The notes under the pieces: generated by a model | Database searches by the model: none | Told to the model about the DNA's origin: nothing | Seen by the model: only the letters and a program-made list of their open reading frames with translations | Source of the DNA: Ereboglobus sp. | GTDB lineage: Bacteria; Verrucomicrobiota; Verrucomicrobiia; Opitutales; Opitutaceae | Direction of reading: 5' to 3' | Assembly (NCBI GenBank): GCA_029974595.1 | Contig: JARKRC010000047.1 | Span: 19,507-83,506 of the forward strand | DNA length: 64,000 nt | Translations under genes and position numbers: made by a program | Shown: positions 27,295 through 36,618 of the stretch, in pieces | How the letters are laid out: every line of letters starts with the position of its first letter | How positions within the stretch are numbered: the stretch's first letter is position 1

Positions 27295-28902
27295 ATGCCG
27301 CAATCGACGAACATCGCGCGCCATCTCAGCATCATGGCCGCAGCGCAGCCGGATGCCGTTGCAATAAAAATCCCGCGCGGCCGTTCCAGCGACGGCGGGA
27401 TCGACTATCTCGCGCTCACGTTTGCGGAACTCGACACCGAAGTCCTCGCATGGGAACAAAACCTCGCCGCGCGCGGCGTCCGCCCCGGCGACCGCGTGCT
27501 CGTGATGGTGCGCCAGGGGCTGCCGCTCATCGCGGCGGTGTTTGCGCTTTTCCGAATGGGCGCCGTGCCCGTGATTATCGACCCGGGCATGGGCATGAAA
27601 AGTTTCCTGCGCTGCGTCGCGCACTCGCGCCCCCGCGCGCTCCTCGGAATTCCGCTCGCGCGTTTTCTCAGCCGCGTTTGCTTTCGCGCGTTTCGCAGCA
27701 TCGAAGTGCGCGTGCCCGCCAGCAGTTCGCCGCTTGCGCGGATAGGCAATTCCGCATTTCCCATTCCGCATTCCGAAATTCAGCCAAACGACGGCCTCGC
27801 CGCCATCCTCTTCACCTCCGGCTCCACTGGCGCGCCCAAGGGCGTTTGCTACACGCATGCCATGTTCGAGGCGCAAGTCCGCTCAATCCGCGCCGCCTAC
27901 GACATCGCTCCCGGCGAAGTCGATCTCTCCATGCTTCCCGTGTTCGCGCTTTTTGCGCCCGCGCTCGGCATGACGACGGTCGTTCCCGAAATCGACCCGA
28001 GCCGCCCCGCCACCCTCGACCCGGCAAAAATCGTGCGCGCCATCCGGCAGGAAAACGTCACCAACTCCTTCGGTTCGCCCGCGCTTTGGAACAAAATCGC
28101 CGACTACTGCATCGCGCGCGGCATCACGCTTCCGGGCATGAAGCGCGTGCTCTGCGCCGGCGCGCCCGTGCCCGCCGCGCTTTGGGAAAAGGCGCGCGCA
28201 ATTCTCCCCAACGGAAAACTCCACAGCCCCTACGGCGCCACCGAGTGCCTGCCCGTGAGCTCGATCAGCAGCGACGAAATGATTGAAAACAAAGCCCTAG
28301 CTTCCGGCGCCTGCGTGGGGCGCGCGACGAGCGAAATCCAAATCAAAATCATCGCCATCGCCGATATGCCGATTGCCACGCTTGCCGACGCCCGCGAACT
28401 CCCTCCCGGCGAAACAGGCGAAATCATCGTGACCGGCCCCGCCGTCACGCGCGAATACGACAATCTCCCGGAAGCGACCGCCGCCGCCAAAATCCGCGAC
28501 GGCTCCACGATCTGGCACCGCATGGGCGACACCGGTTATCTCGACGCCGGCGGGCGCCTTTTTTTCTGCGGTCGCAAAGTCGAGCGAGTCGAAACCGCCG
28601 CGGGTCCGCTCTACACCGAGCCTTGCGAGCAAGTCTTCCGCCCGCATCCGCAAGTCGCCCGCTGCGCGCTCATCGGGCTCGGCGCGCGCGGTTCGCAAAC
28701 GCCCGCGATCGTCATCCAGCCGGTCGATAAAAATTACGACCGCGCCAGGCTCGCCGCCGAACTCCGTGCCCTTGCCGCCGCGCATCCGCGCACGGCGGGC
28801 ATCACGCGGTTTTTCTTTCATCCAAACTTTCCCGTGGACGTGCGCCACAACGCCAAAATCCACCGCCTCACGCTCGCCAAATGGGCCGCGCGCCAAAGAT
28901 GA
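27295..28902 (+). CDS. oleC: OleC-like AMP-dependent ligase (beta-lactone synthetase family)
   Basis: 535 residues. Members of the ANL superfamily adenylate carboxylates; OleC uses ATP on beta-hydroxy acids to form beta-lactones in hydrocarbon synthesis. Key features: DPGMGMKSFLRCVAHSRPRA with the GIPLARFLSRV region typical of OleC, P-loop ILFTSGSTGAPKGVCYTH (about 166-183), YGATECLP, and the GDTGYLDAGGRLFFCGR motif. Residues ~149-162 (GNSAFPIPHSEIQ) are encoded by a repeat copy (27738-27778) also found between genes at 59.07-59.16 kb, filling the linker before the P-loop. OleD follows, but OleA and OleB are absent here. Start ATG 27295. Confidence 0.82.
   Translation: MPQSTNIARHLSIMAAAQPDAVAIKIPRGRSSDGGIDYLALTFAELDTEVLAWEQNLAARGVRPGDRVLVMVRQGLPLIAAVFALFRMGAVPVIIDPGMGMKSFLRCVAHSRPRALLGIPLARFLSRVCFRAFRSIEVRVPASSSPLARIGNSAFPIPHSEIQPNDGLAAILFTSGSTGAPKGVCYTHAMFEAQVRSIRAAYDIAPGEVDLSMLPVFALFAPALGMTTVVPEIDPSRPATLDPAKIVRAIRQENVTNSFGSPALWNKIADYCIARGITLPGMKRVLCAGAPVPAALWEKARAILPNGKLHSPYGATECLPVSSISSDEMIENKALASGACVGRATSEIQIKIIAIADMPIATLADARELPPGETGEIIVTGPAVTREYDNLPEATAAAKIRDGSTIWHRMGDTGYLDAGGRLFFCGRKVERVETAAGPLYTEPCEQVFRPHPQVARCALIGLGARGSQTPAIVIQPVDKNYDRARLAAELRALAAAHPRTAGITRFFFHPNFPVDVRHNAKIHRLTLAKWAARQR
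27738..27778. repeat. Intragenic copy of the ATTCCGCATT repeat inside oleC
   Basis: Contains CATTCCGCATTCCGAAAT, shared with the inverted repeat at 59066-59157. The insert leaves the frame open and encodes a linker of OleC. Confidence 0.7.
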
Positions 28903-28920
28903 TGCGATTCTTGGAATATA

Positions 28921-29094
28921 CGCGTGCGACAAGGAGGGGCGGCGTCCCGCCGCCCGACGCGCACAACGTGCGCGCCCTTCCGGGTAGAAGCGACGGGGAC
29001 CGTCGCTTGTTTGATTTGAAGTTTTCGCGTCTTGTTTTTGGCGAGGCTTGCGCCTCGTCGGGCGGCGGGACGCCGCCCCTCCTTGTCGCACGCG
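28921..29094. repeat. GCGTGCGAC-bounded long hairpin repeat, copy 2
   Basis: Left end CGCGTGCGACAAGGAGGGGC, right end GCCCCTCCTTGTCGCACGCG, with inner GGCGGCGTCCCGCCGCC palindrome and a GCGAGGCTTGCGCCTCG unit. It separates oleC from oleD. The arms match nearly base for base over about 40 bp. Copies 1, 3 and 4 lie at 15847, 31425 and 63869. Confidence 0.85.
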
Positions 29095-29125
29095 TTCTTA
29101 TTGTCCCACGGGGTTCTTGTCAGAC

Positions 29126-30133
29126 ATGACGTCATCTTCATCAGATTCTTTTTCCACGCTCGTCACCGGAGGCACCGGTTTTCTCGGACGCCACATCGTC
29201 GGGCGCCTCCTCGCGCAAAACCGCGCCGTCACCGTGCTCGCGCGCCGTGCCGCGCCTGATCTCGTCGCGCGCGGCGTGCGTTTTATCATCGCGCCGCTCG
29301 ACGATGCGGATGCGCTCCGCGACGCGTGCGCGGGCGTTCAAACCGTGTTTCACGTCGCCGCAAAAGTCGGTGTGTGGGGCCGCCATGACGATTTTTTTCG
29401 GGCCAATGTGCTCGGCACCCGCGCGCTCCTTGCCAGCGCCCGCGCGCACGGCGTGCGCACTTTCGTCCACACGAGCACGCCGAGCGTCGTTTACAACGGG
29501 CGCGACCTCGCCGGCGCGGACGAGTTGCTTCCGCTCACCACGCGCTGTCCGAGCCATTACCCGCTCACAAAGGCCATCGCCGAGCGCGAAGTGCTCGCCG
29601 CAAATTCGCCCGGCCTGCGCACGGTCGCGCTGCGTCCGCACCTCGTCTGGGGCAACGACGACCCGCACCTCATCCCGCGCGTGCTCGCGCAGGCGCGCAG
29701 CGGACGCTTGCGCATCGTCGGCGATGGACACAACCGCGTTGACATGGCGCATGTCGAAAACGTCACCGACGCGCACCTGCTTGCGGAGCAAAACATCGCC
29801 CGATGCGCGGGCCGCGCCTATTTTATCAGCAACAACGAGCCGGTCGTCCTCTGGGATTGGATCAACAACCTGCTTACCGCGCTCGGAGAGAAGCCGGTCA
29901 CGCGCTGCATTTCCCTGCGCGCCGCGTCGGCAATCGGCGCGTGCTGCGAGGCAGCGTGGCGCGTGTTTCCTTTGCGCGGCGAGCCGCCCATGACGCGCTT
30001 CGTCGCCGCCGAGCTTGCAAAAGACCACTGGTTTAACACCGCTGCGGCGTCGCGCGATCTCGGCTACGCGCCGCGCATCAGCATGGCCGAGGGGACGGCG
30101 GCGCTTGTTGCACATTTGAGAAAAGCCGGTTGA
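29126..30133 (+). CDS. oleD: OleD-like NAD(P)-dependent epimerase/dehydrogenase
   Basis: 335-residue extended SDR. The Rossmann motif TLVTGGTGFLGRHIV is at residues ~10-24, catalytic S/Y in VHTSTPSVVYNG and YPLTKAIAE (Y-x-x-x-K). It resembles 3beta-HSD/OleD family proteins that reduce 2-alkyl-3-ketoacyl intermediates in long-chain olefin synthesis. The hydrophobic C-terminal section fits membrane-associated OleD. The ATG at 29126 lies directly after the repeat. It is next to oleC, the usual pairing. The stop overlaps the first possible folP start (TTG 30130). Confidence 0.8.
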   Translation: MTSSSSDSFSTLVTGGTGFLGRHIVGRLLAQNRAVTVLARRAAPDLVARGVRFIIAPLDDADALRDACAGVQTVFHVAAKVGVWGRHDDFFRANVLGTRALLASARAHGVRTFVHTSTPSVVYNGRDLAGADELLPLTTRCPSHYPLTKAIAEREVLAANSPGLRTVALRPHLVWGNDDPHLIPRVLAQARSGRLRIVGDGHNRVDMAHVENVTDAHLLAEQNIARCAGRAYFISNNEPVVLWDWINNLLTALGEKPVTRCISLRAASAIGACCEAAWRVFPLRGEPPMTRFVAAELAKDHWFNTAAASRDLGYAPRISMAEGTAALVAHLRKAG

Positions 30134-30153
30134 TATCCGACATCCAGACACCG

Positions 30154-31032
30154 ATGAATGCCGCCGACCCGTTTCCGAAACTCCAATGGCGCAGCCCGCA
30201 CGGGCGCGTTTTGCCGGAGGGCTCGCGCACGCTCATCATGGGCATACTCAACATCACGCCCGATTCGTTTTCCGATGGCGGGGAAATCGCATCGCCGCAG
30301 GCCGCCGTCGCCCGCGCCGGGGAGCTGCTTTCCGGCGGCGCGGACGTGCTCGACATCGGCGGCGAATCGACCCGACCCGGCCACGCGTCCGTGGGCGAAG
30401 CGGAGGAGCTCGCGCGCGTGCTGCCGGTGATCGAGGCGGTGCGCGCGGCGTTTCCCGACGCGCCCATTTCGGTCGATACCTGCAAGGCCGCCGTCGCGCG
30501 CGCCGCTGTCCGCGCCGGGGCCGACATCGTCAACGACATCTGGGGCGTGCGCGGCGGGGCGGGGGAGATGGCGCGCGCCGTGGCGGAATTGCACTGTCCG
30601 GTCATCCTCATGCACAATCGCGCCGCGCCGGACTACACGGATTTCTGGACGGACGTGCTCGCTGATTTGCGCGCATCCATCGCGGCGGCGCGCGGGGCGG
30701 GTATCGAGGCGGGGCAAATCTGGCTCGACCCGGGTTTCGGCTTTGCAAAGGACGCCGCGCAAAATCTCGAAGTGCTGAAAAATCTTTCGCGCATCGCCGC
30801 GCTTGGTCATCCGGTGCTGCTCGGCACCTCGCGCAAGTCCACGATCGGCCGTGTATTGAAAAAACAAATACCGGCGGAGCGCGGGGACGGCACCGCCGCC
30901 ACCCTCGTGTGGGGCATCCAGCAGGGCGCGCGCATGGCGCGCGTGCATGACGCCGCCGCGATGCGCCCCTTCGTGCAAATGGCCGACGCGATTCGCGCGG
31001 GCGCGGCCTGGAAGGACGACGAACCTCTATGA
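30154..31032 (+). CDS. folP: Dihydropteroate synthase
   Basis: 292-residue TIM barrel joining p-aminobenzoate and dihydropterin pyrophosphate, the sulfonamide target. Seen: LIMGILNITPDSFSDGG (about 27-43), DIGGESTRPG, SVDT, NDIWG, WLDPGFGFAK, and GTSRKS near the C-terminus. The ATG at 30154 is preferred; a TTG at 30130 overlapping the oleD stop is an alternative. It overlaps folB by 4 bp (ATGA), so translation is probably coupled. Confidence 0.94.
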   Translation: MNAADPFPKLQWRSPHGRVLPEGSRTLIMGILNITPDSFSDGGEIASPQAAVARAGELLSGGADVLDIGGESTRPGHASVGEAEELARVLPVIEAVRAAFPDAPISVDTCKAAVARAAVRAGADIVNDIWGVRGGAGEMARAVAELHCPVILMHNRAAPDYTDFWTDVLADLRASIAAARGAGIEAGQIWLDPGFGFAKDAAQNLEVLKNLSRIAALGHPVLLGTSRKSTIGRVLKKQIPAERGDGTAATLVWGIQQGARMARVHDAAAMRPFVQMADAIRAGAAWKDDEPL

Positions 31033-31397
31033 ATACCACGACCGGCGCCATCACCCTTTCCGGGCTGCGTTTCACGGCCTGCCACGGCGCGCTGCCCGCG
31101 GAAAAAACGCAGCCGCAGCCGTGGGCCGTGACGGTCACGCTTGAGCTGCCGCTCGACAAGCCGGGCCGGTCCGACGATCTCACGCAGACAATCGACTACC
31201 GCCGGATTTACGAAGCGGTGCGCAGTGTTATGGAAGGGCCGTCGGTGAACCTCGCGGAGGCGCTGGCGTGGCGCATCGCTGACGATTTGCTGCGCGCGTT
31301 TCCCGCGCACGCCGTCGACGTGGAAGTGTGCAAATGCAAGCCGCCGGTGGATTTTGAATTCGACGGCTTGAAAGTGCGCGTGCGGAAGGAAAGGTAA
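31029..31397 (+). CDS. folB: Dihydroneopterin aldolase
   Basis: 122 residues, the usual size. It cleaves dihydroneopterin to 6-hydroxymethyldihydropterin, the substrate that FolK pyrophosphorylates before FolP acts. Family pattern: GLRFTACHGALPAEKTQPQPW with the glutamate, YRRIYEAVRS, and LAEALAWRIADDLL, ending in VRVRKER. It starts within the folP stop codon (ATGA), and folK follows after a hairpin repeat: three consecutive folate steps. Confidence 0.92.
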   Translation: MNTTTGAITLSGLRFTACHGALPAEKTQPQPWAVTVTLELPLDKPGRSDDLTQTIDYRRIYEAVRSVMEGPSVNLAEALAWRIADDLLRAFPAHAVDVEVCKCKPPVDFEFDGLKVRVRKER

Positions 31398-31424
31398 ACA
31401 AGAGCATGGTTTTCTTAAAAAGCA

Positions 31425-31625
31425 CGCTTGCGCAAGGAGGGGCGACGTCTCGTCGCCCGACGCGTGCATCGCACGCGCCCGTTTCGCATGTGCGTATTCA
31501 AATTATTTCGAGTGTTTTTTCGCAAATGGCGAATCGCGTTGCGATTCGTCCGGCGGCGGGACGCCTCCGCTCCTTGCGCAAGCGCATCTACTTGCTCGCG
31601 CGTATTTTCATGCGCAAGCGTATCT
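31425..31625. repeat. Long hairpin repeat, copy 3, with 13-bp unit extension
   Basis: Left arm GCTTGCGCAAGGAGGGGCG, right arm CTCCTTGCGCAAGC to 31585; then a few degenerate 13-bp units (AAGCGCATC, TGCTCGCGCG, CATGCGCAAGCG) run to the folK start. This arm variant has CTTGCGC where the others have GTGCGAC. Confidence 0.7.
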
Positions 31626-31632
31626 TCACGCC

Positions 31633-32127
31633 ATGAACCCAAACGCTTACATTTGCGCCGGCTCAAATATCGGTGATCGCGCGGGCACATTGCTCGGAGC
31701 GCTTCGCGTGCTCCACGACGTGCCCGGCGTGAGCGTGGAGGCAGTTTCCTCAATCTACGAAACCGATCCGGTTGGCGGCGTGGCTCAGGCGGCCTATCTA
31801 AATCTTGCCGCGCGGCTCGAAGTCGCCACCACGCTTTCGCCGGAGGCATTGCTCACGGAAATGCAGCGCATCGAGCGCGCTTTCGGTCGCGACCGCGCGC
31901 ACGAAATCCGCTGGGGACCGCGTACGCTGGATTTGGATTTGCTGTTGTTTGGCGAGGAGACGCGCGCGACCGCGTTTCTCACGTTGCCGCATCCGCGCAT
32001 GTGGGAGCGGGCGTTTGTCCTGATTCCGCTGCGCGAGGTGGCGGATTCGCGCGATGCATGGCTCGCGGAAAAACTCGCGGCGTTTCCCGCGAGCGATCCG
32101 TCGGTGCGGCTGGCTGCATCAAGGTAG
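31633..32127 (+). CDS. folK: 2-amino-4-hydroxy-6-hydroxymethyldihydropteridine pyrophosphokinase
   Basis: 164 residues, the normal HPPK length. It transfers pyrophosphate from ATP to hydroxymethyldihydropterin. Signature features: AYICAGSNIGDRAGTL near the start, VSSIYETDPVG, and RWGPRTLDLDLLLFG with the metal-binding DLD. It closes the folP-folB-folK set, with a hairpin repeat in the 235-bp gap after folB. Downstream is pyrD, convergent. Confidence 0.94.
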   Translation: MNPNAYICAGSNIGDRAGTLLGALRVLHDVPGVSVEAVSSIYETDPVGGVAQAAYLNLAARLEVATTLSPEALLTEMQRIERAFGRDRAHEIRWGPRTLDLDLLLFGEETRATAFLTLPHPRMWERAFVLIPLREVADSRDAWLAEKLAAFPASDPSVRLAASR

Positions 32128-32203
32128 AGTGTGATGACGGGCGGCACGCCCTTGTGCGTGCTCGGGTTTCACTCTTCACTTTTCACCCTTCACACTTCTT
32201 CTC

Positions 32204-33283
32204 TCACCATCCGCGTCCGCCCATGCGCATTTGCCTGGCGCTGAGGTTGCGGGCGAGCTCGCGGGCAAAGAAGGGGCCGCGATAAATCATACCGGTGTAG
32301 ATTTGCACGAGCGTGGCGCCGGCATCGAGTTTTTCGGCGGCGTCGGACGAGGAGTGGATTCCGCCGACGCCGATGATGGGGAGCTTTCCGTTCGTGGCGC
32401 GGGCGATGTAGCGGATGATGTCGGTCGATTTTTGGCGGATGGGTTTTCCGCTCAGGCCGCCGGCCTGGTCGATGATCGCGAAAGGGCCGGGGCGGGCGAG
32501 GGTGGTGTTGGTGGCGATGATGCCGTCGAAGTGGTTTGCCGTGAGTTGTTCGAGCACGGCGTCGATTTGGGGGAACGTGAGATCGGGCGCGATTTTCAGG
32601 AGCAGCGGGACGCGTGTTTTGCCGGGCTTGGAGGCGCGGTCGCGGTTGGCCGAATCGAGTGCGGCGAGGAGTTCGGAGAGGCGCTGCTCGTCCTGGAGTT
32701 TTCGGAGGTCGGGGGTGTTGGGACTGGAGACGTTGAGGACGAGGTAGTCGGCGTGGTCGGCGAGCAGTCCGAAGCTGATCAGGTAGTCCTCGACGGCTTT
32801 GTCGAGGGGCGTGACCTTGGATTTGCCGATGTTGATCCCGAGCGGAATGCGGCGTTTGCCGGGCCCGGGCATTCTGGCGAGGCGTCTGGCGATGGCCTCG
32901 GCGCCCTCGTTATTAAAACCCATGCGGTTGATGACGGCTTCCTCGGCGGGGTAGCGGAAGGCGCGGGGCTTGGGGTTGCCGGGCTGGGCGAGCGCGGTGA
33001 TGGTGCCGATTTCCACATGGCCGAAGCCGAGCGCGGCGGCGGCGGGCCAGCCGGTGCCGTGTTTGTCGAAGCCGGCGGCGAGGCCGACGGCGTTGGGAAA
33101 TTGCAGGCCGAATGCTTCCAGCGGGCGCGCGGCGGCGGGCAGCCGGGCGAGGCGCTCCATGACGCGGCAGACGGGGGACATTTTGCCGAGGACGGTCATG
33201 GCCGTGGCGGCGAGATCGTGCGCGTGTTCGCAATCGAGTTTGAAAAAGAGCGGGCGCAGGAAGCGTTCGTAAGTAATGTCCAT
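32204..33283 (-). CDS. pyrD: Dihydroorotate dehydrogenase (quinone), class 2
   Basis: 359 residues. It oxidises dihydroorotate to orotate, passing electrons to quinone at the membrane. The N-terminal helical extension (about 1-40) is the class 2 quinone-tunnel/membrane anchor. Barrel motifs: GLAAGFDKHG, RMGFNNEGAEAIA, NIGKSK, LNVSSPNTPDLRKLQ with the class 2 catalytic Ser, and VGGIHSSSDAAEKLDAGATLVQIYTG split over the FMN site. Start ATG 33283 (MDITYERFLRPLFF); an upstream ATG at 33325 is not needed. Confidence 0.94.
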   Translation of the reverse strand: MDITYERFLRPLFFKLDCEHAHDLAATAMTVLGKMSPVCRVMERLARLPAAARPLEAFGLQFPNAVGLAAGFDKHGTGWPAAAALGFGHVEIGTITALAQPGNPKPRAFRYPAEEAVINRMGFNNEGAEAIARRLARMPGPGKRRIPLGINIGKSKVTPLDKAVEDYLISFGLLADHADYLVLNVSSPNTPDLRKLQDEQRLSELLAALDSANRDRASKPGKTRVPLLLKIAPDLTFPQIDAVLEQLTANHFDGIIATNTTLARPGPFAIIDQAGGLSGKPIRQKSTDIIRYIARATNGKLPIIGVGGIHSSSDAAEKLDAGATLVQIYTGMIYRGPFFARELARNLSARQMRMGGRGW

Positions 33284-33540
33284 ATTGTTAATGACCTTGA
33301 TTTTTGCGGCGGAGAAATCAAGCACGCGGCTTCTCGGCGCGCGGAAATGCCGTTGTTTTTCATGTGGCGGGAACGGGCGTGAAAATATGTCGAATTTTGG
33401 GCTTGTTTTTCACTTTCGCCCTTTCATGTTGCGCGTCGATTTGAGTGTCTCGGGCGGCGCAAACCGGGTTTGGTTGATTCCTGTGTTGACTCGTCCGAAC
33501 CCCGCTCTTTTTCCTCCCGAAAACTATCACGCAAACTAAC

Positions 33541-34341
33541 ATGGCAAAATCCTCTAAAAGTCTCGATTGGTGCATCGTCCGTCTCGGCGAAGATCACAAT
33601 TGGTGGGTCGATGAAGTGAGCGACCCGATCCGCTGGGATGTGGACGGCTTGAGCATTGTTGATCCGCGCCAGGTCAACCACTTGATCGATCTTGTGGAAG
33701 CGCTGCGCGACTATGGTTTCGACCAGCACATCATGGAGGCGGCGTTCATCCCGTTCCGCATCGAGAAGGACATGGGCAACGGCAGCGTGCGCCTGCGCCG
33801 CGTGAAGGGTTCGCTGTTTGAGTCCGACGAAAAACTCTTCGTGCTCGCCGACACCATCGACGAGGAAAACGGGCCCTACGCGGATCTGCTCGACCACATC
33901 ACGCGCTGCCGCGTGAAGATGCTCAACGATCTGTTCAATTTCGAATCGAAGCTCACCGCCGATGAGGTCGAGGATGAGATTCGCGAAGAGCAAAACGCCT
34001 CATTCATCGAGGGGCGCGCGATTCATACTTTCGACGAACTCATCGCCATCCTCGAATACGTTCCCGCCGGCTGGGATACGGACGAAGAGCGTTCCCCCGC
34101 CAAGGGCGATGACGAATCCGCCGCCGCCGATGTTCCCGAACTCGAGGAGGAGGAGGAGGAGAAACTCAAGAACGACCAGTCCCTCAAATGGGATGAGGAT
34201 GAAACTGAGGAATCGGAATCCGACGACGAAGATATCGACGAAGACGAAGACGACGATGATCTGGATGACGATGATGATGCCGGCGACGAAGACGATGACG
34301 GTGAACACAAGCCGAAGCGCGGCAGCCGCGGCAAGCGCTGA
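33541..34341 (+). CDS. Uncharacterised protein with a very acidic C-terminal tail
   Basis: 266 residues, no recognised family. The N-terminal ~180 residues look folded (LDWCIVRLGEDHNWWVDEVS, VDPRQVNHLIDLVEALRDYG). From ~190 the chain becomes almost pure Asp/Glu (ELEEEEEEKL, then long D/E runs near 225-255), ending in basic KPKRGSRGKR. Such tails mimic DNA or bind basic proteins. It precedes the Wza-like gene by 17 bp on the same strand. No signal peptide, so cytoplasmic. The function is unknown. Confidence 0.7.
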   Translation: MAKSSKSLDWCIVRLGEDHNWWVDEVSDPIRWDVDGLSIVDPRQVNHLIDLVEALRDYGFDQHIMEAAFIPFRIEKDMGNGSVRLRRVKGSLFESDEKLFVLADTIDEENGPYADLLDHITRCRVKMLNDLFNFESKLTADEVEDEIREEQNASFIEGRAIHTFDELIAILEYVPAGWDTDEERSPAKGDDESAAADVPELEEEEEEKLKNDQSLKWDEDETEESESDDEDIDEDEDDDDLDDDDDAGDEDDDGEHKPKRGSRGKR

Positions 34342-34358
34342 CCAGCCGGCCTCATTCA

Positions 34359-34970
34359 ATGCAAAAAGCCCTCTGTTTTTTTTGCGCGCAACTGGCGATC
34401 ATCGCCGCGGCAGCCGTCCTTGCCGGTTGCGGCGCGACGACGGCGGGCATGCCTGCCGGGCAGCGGCACAATCCCGTCCTGCCGGATGAAGGCAACGTCG
34501 CCGTGTTCCGGCCCGGCGACAATCTCGTGGTGACGCTGCAAGGCATTCCCGATCCGAGCAGCAACCAGTTGCAGATCGACGACCAGGGATTGATCTCGCT
34601 GCCGTATATCGGCGCGCTGAAGGCGTCGGGCGAAACCGCCGCGGTGCTGGCGCAGCAGATTCGCGAGAAGTATATTTCGAAAAAAATCTACACGGCGGTC
34701 GATGTTTCCGTGACCGCGACCGAGCGCTATGTGTATGTGGGCGGCGAGGTGGCGCGTCCGGGACGCGTCGTGTGGGCGCCGGATCTCACGGTGACGAAAG
34801 CCGTGCAGGCAGCGGGCGGGTTCGCGATTTACGCGAGGCAGGCTAAGGTCTCGCTCGCGCGCAACGGCCGCTCATACGTGATCGATGCGGCGCTTGCCGA
34901 AAGAAATCCCGCCGAGGATCCGCGTTTGCTGCCCGGCGATTTGCTGAACGTGCCAAAGTCGGCGTTTTGA
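34359..34970 (+). CDS. Polysaccharide biosynthesis/export lipoprotein (Wza-like)
   Basis: 203 residues. Lipoprotein signal peptide with lipobox LAGC near residue 23, then a polysaccharide export (Poly_export) domain: FRPGDNLVVTLQGIPD, IDDQGLISLPYIGALKASGET, and a SLBB-like region VYVGGEVARPGRVVW. It is shorter than Wza (379), so it has a single SLBB. Such proteins form outer-membrane channels or adaptors for exopolysaccharide. No wzc-type kinase or other capsule gene is adjacent. Confidence 0.85.
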   Translation: MQKALCFFCAQLAIIAAAAVLAGCGATTAGMPAGQRHNPVLPDEGNVAVFRPGDNLVVTLQGIPDPSSNQLQIDDQGLISLPYIGALKASGETAAVLAQQIREKYISKKIYTAVDVSVTATERYVYVGGEVARPGRVVWAPDLTVTKAVQAAGGFAIYARQAKVSLARNGRSYVIDAALAERNPAEDPRLLPGDLLNVPKSAF

Positions 34971-35016
34971 GGCGCGGAGTCAGCCGCCGCGGATATTTTC
35001 CGAAGGGCTGTTCGGG

Positions 35017-36618
35017 TTATTTCGAAAGCGCGCGCACCCGTGAGTCGCGCGCCACTTTCAGTTTTTTGGGATAATCAACGATGGCGTGCAGGCCGCGGCT
35101 TTCCTTGCGCTGGCGGGCGCACTTCACGATGAGATCGGCCACCTGGATTAGATTGCGTAATTCGAGCAGGCGCGAATCGACGGAAAAATTCCAGTAATAC
35201 TCATGGATCTCGCGCGCGAGATTCGCGATGCGACGGCGGGCGCGTTCCAGTCTCTTGGCCGTGCGCAGGATGCTCACGTAGTCCCACATCGTGTTACGCA
35301 GCTCGTCCCAGTTGTGCGAGATGACCACGCGTTCGTCCTCATCGCCGCCGCCGAGATCGCGCCATGCGGAAATCCGCGCGCGCCTCCACTTTTCGCGTTT
35401 TGCCTTTTTGACATAGGCTGCGACCGAAAGCGCGCCGCGATGCGCGAGCACGACGGCTTCGAGCAGCGAGTTGCTCGCGAGGCGGTTCGCGCCGTGCAGG
35501 CCCGTGCACGCAACCTCGCCGCATGCGTAGAGGCCGGCCAGCGAGGTTTCCGCCGAGAGATTTGTCGCGACGCCGCCGCAGGTGTAGTGCGCCGCGGGCA
35601 CGACCGGGATTTGTTCCCTGGCGATATTGATGCCGTTGGCAAGGCAGGTCTCGAAGATTTTCGGGAAATGCCCGCGCAAAAACGCCTCGTCGCGGTGCGT
35701 GATGTCGAGCCACACATGCGGCGCGCCGGATTTTTTCATCTCGGCGTCGATGGCGCGCGCCACGATGTCGCGCGGCGCGAGATCGGCCATTTTGTGGTAG
35801 CGTTTCATGAACGCCTCGCCGTTTGCGTTGCGCAAAATCGCGCCCTCGCCGCGCACTGCCTCGCTGATGAGAAAACGCTCGCCCTTGAGCGAATAGAGGG
35901 CGGTGGGGTGGAACTGGATGAACTCCATGTCGCGCACTTCGACGCCGGCGCGATACGCCATCGCGATGCCGTCGCCCGTGGCGATGTCGGGGTTCGTCGT
36001 GTAGCGGTAAACCTGGCCCGCGCCGCCGGTCGAGAGCATGACGACGGGCGCGTGAAACGTGTCGACGCGCCGCTTGTGCACATCGAGCGCGTAGAGCCCC
36101 GCGACGCGGTTGGGACCGGGAATGCGGAGCTTGTCTGTGGTGACGACATCGATGGCGAAAAAATGTTCGAGCAGCGTGATGCGTTTCTCCTGCGCGATGG
36201 CGCGCAGGAGGGCTTCCTCGATCGCGGCGCCGGTCATGTCCTTGACGTGCAGGATGCGGCGCGCGCTGTGGCCGCCTTCGCGTCCGAGTTCGAAATTGCC
36301 GCTTTTGTCGCGTGAAAATTCCAGCCCCAGGTTGATGAGCTCGTTCACGCGCTCCGGTCCGTCGTGCACGATTTCGCGCACGACCTTTTCGTTGCAGAGC
36401 CCGTCGCCGGCCACGAGCGTGTCCTTGACGTGGGCGTCGAAGTTGTCCGTTTGCGCGGTGACGACGGCGATGCCGCCTTGCGCGTGGTTGGTGTTGGACT
36501 CGGCCTTGTTTTTCTTGGTGAGGATCGCCACCGACAAACCGACGCGCGCCGTTTTGAGGGCGAAGCTCAGCCCCGCGATTCCGCTGCCGACGACAAGGAC
36601 ATCAAAGTTGTGAGTCAT
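35017..36618 (-). CDS. nadB: L-aspartate oxidase
   Basis: 533 residues of the succinate dehydrogenase/fumarate reductase flavoprotein superfamily. It oxidises aspartate to iminoaspartate, the first step of de novo NAD synthesis. Seen: FAD motif [63 protein letters not shown] and [23 protein letters not shown]. The ATG at 36618 (MTHNFDV) is best; ATG 36666 would add 16 poor residues. nadA and nadC are not in the window. Confidence 0.94.
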   Translation of the reverse strand: MTHNFDVLVVGSGIAGLSFALKTARVGLSVAILTKKNKAESNTNHAQGGIAVVTAQTDNFDAHVKDTLVAGDGLCNEKVVREIVHDGPERVNELINLGLEFSRDKSGNFELGREGGHSARRILHVKDMTGAAIEEALLRAIAQEKRITLLEHFFAIDVVTTDKLRIPGPNRVAGLYALDVHKRRVDTFHAPVVMLSTGGAGQVYRYTTNPDIATGDGIAMAYRAGVEVRDMEFIQFHPTALYSLKGERFLISEAVRGEGAILRNANGEAFMKRYHKMADLAPRDIVARAIDAEMKKSGAPHVWLDITHRDEAFLRGHFPKIFETCLANGINIAREQIPVVPAAHYTCGGVATNLSAETSLAGLYACGEVACTGLHGANRLASNSLLEAVVLAHRGALSVAAYVKKAKREKWRRARISAWRDLGGGDEDERVVISHNWDELRNTMWDYVSILRTAKRLERARRRIANLAREIHEYYWNFSVDSRLLELRNLIQVADLIVKCARQRKESRGLHAIVDYPKKLKVARDSRVRALSK

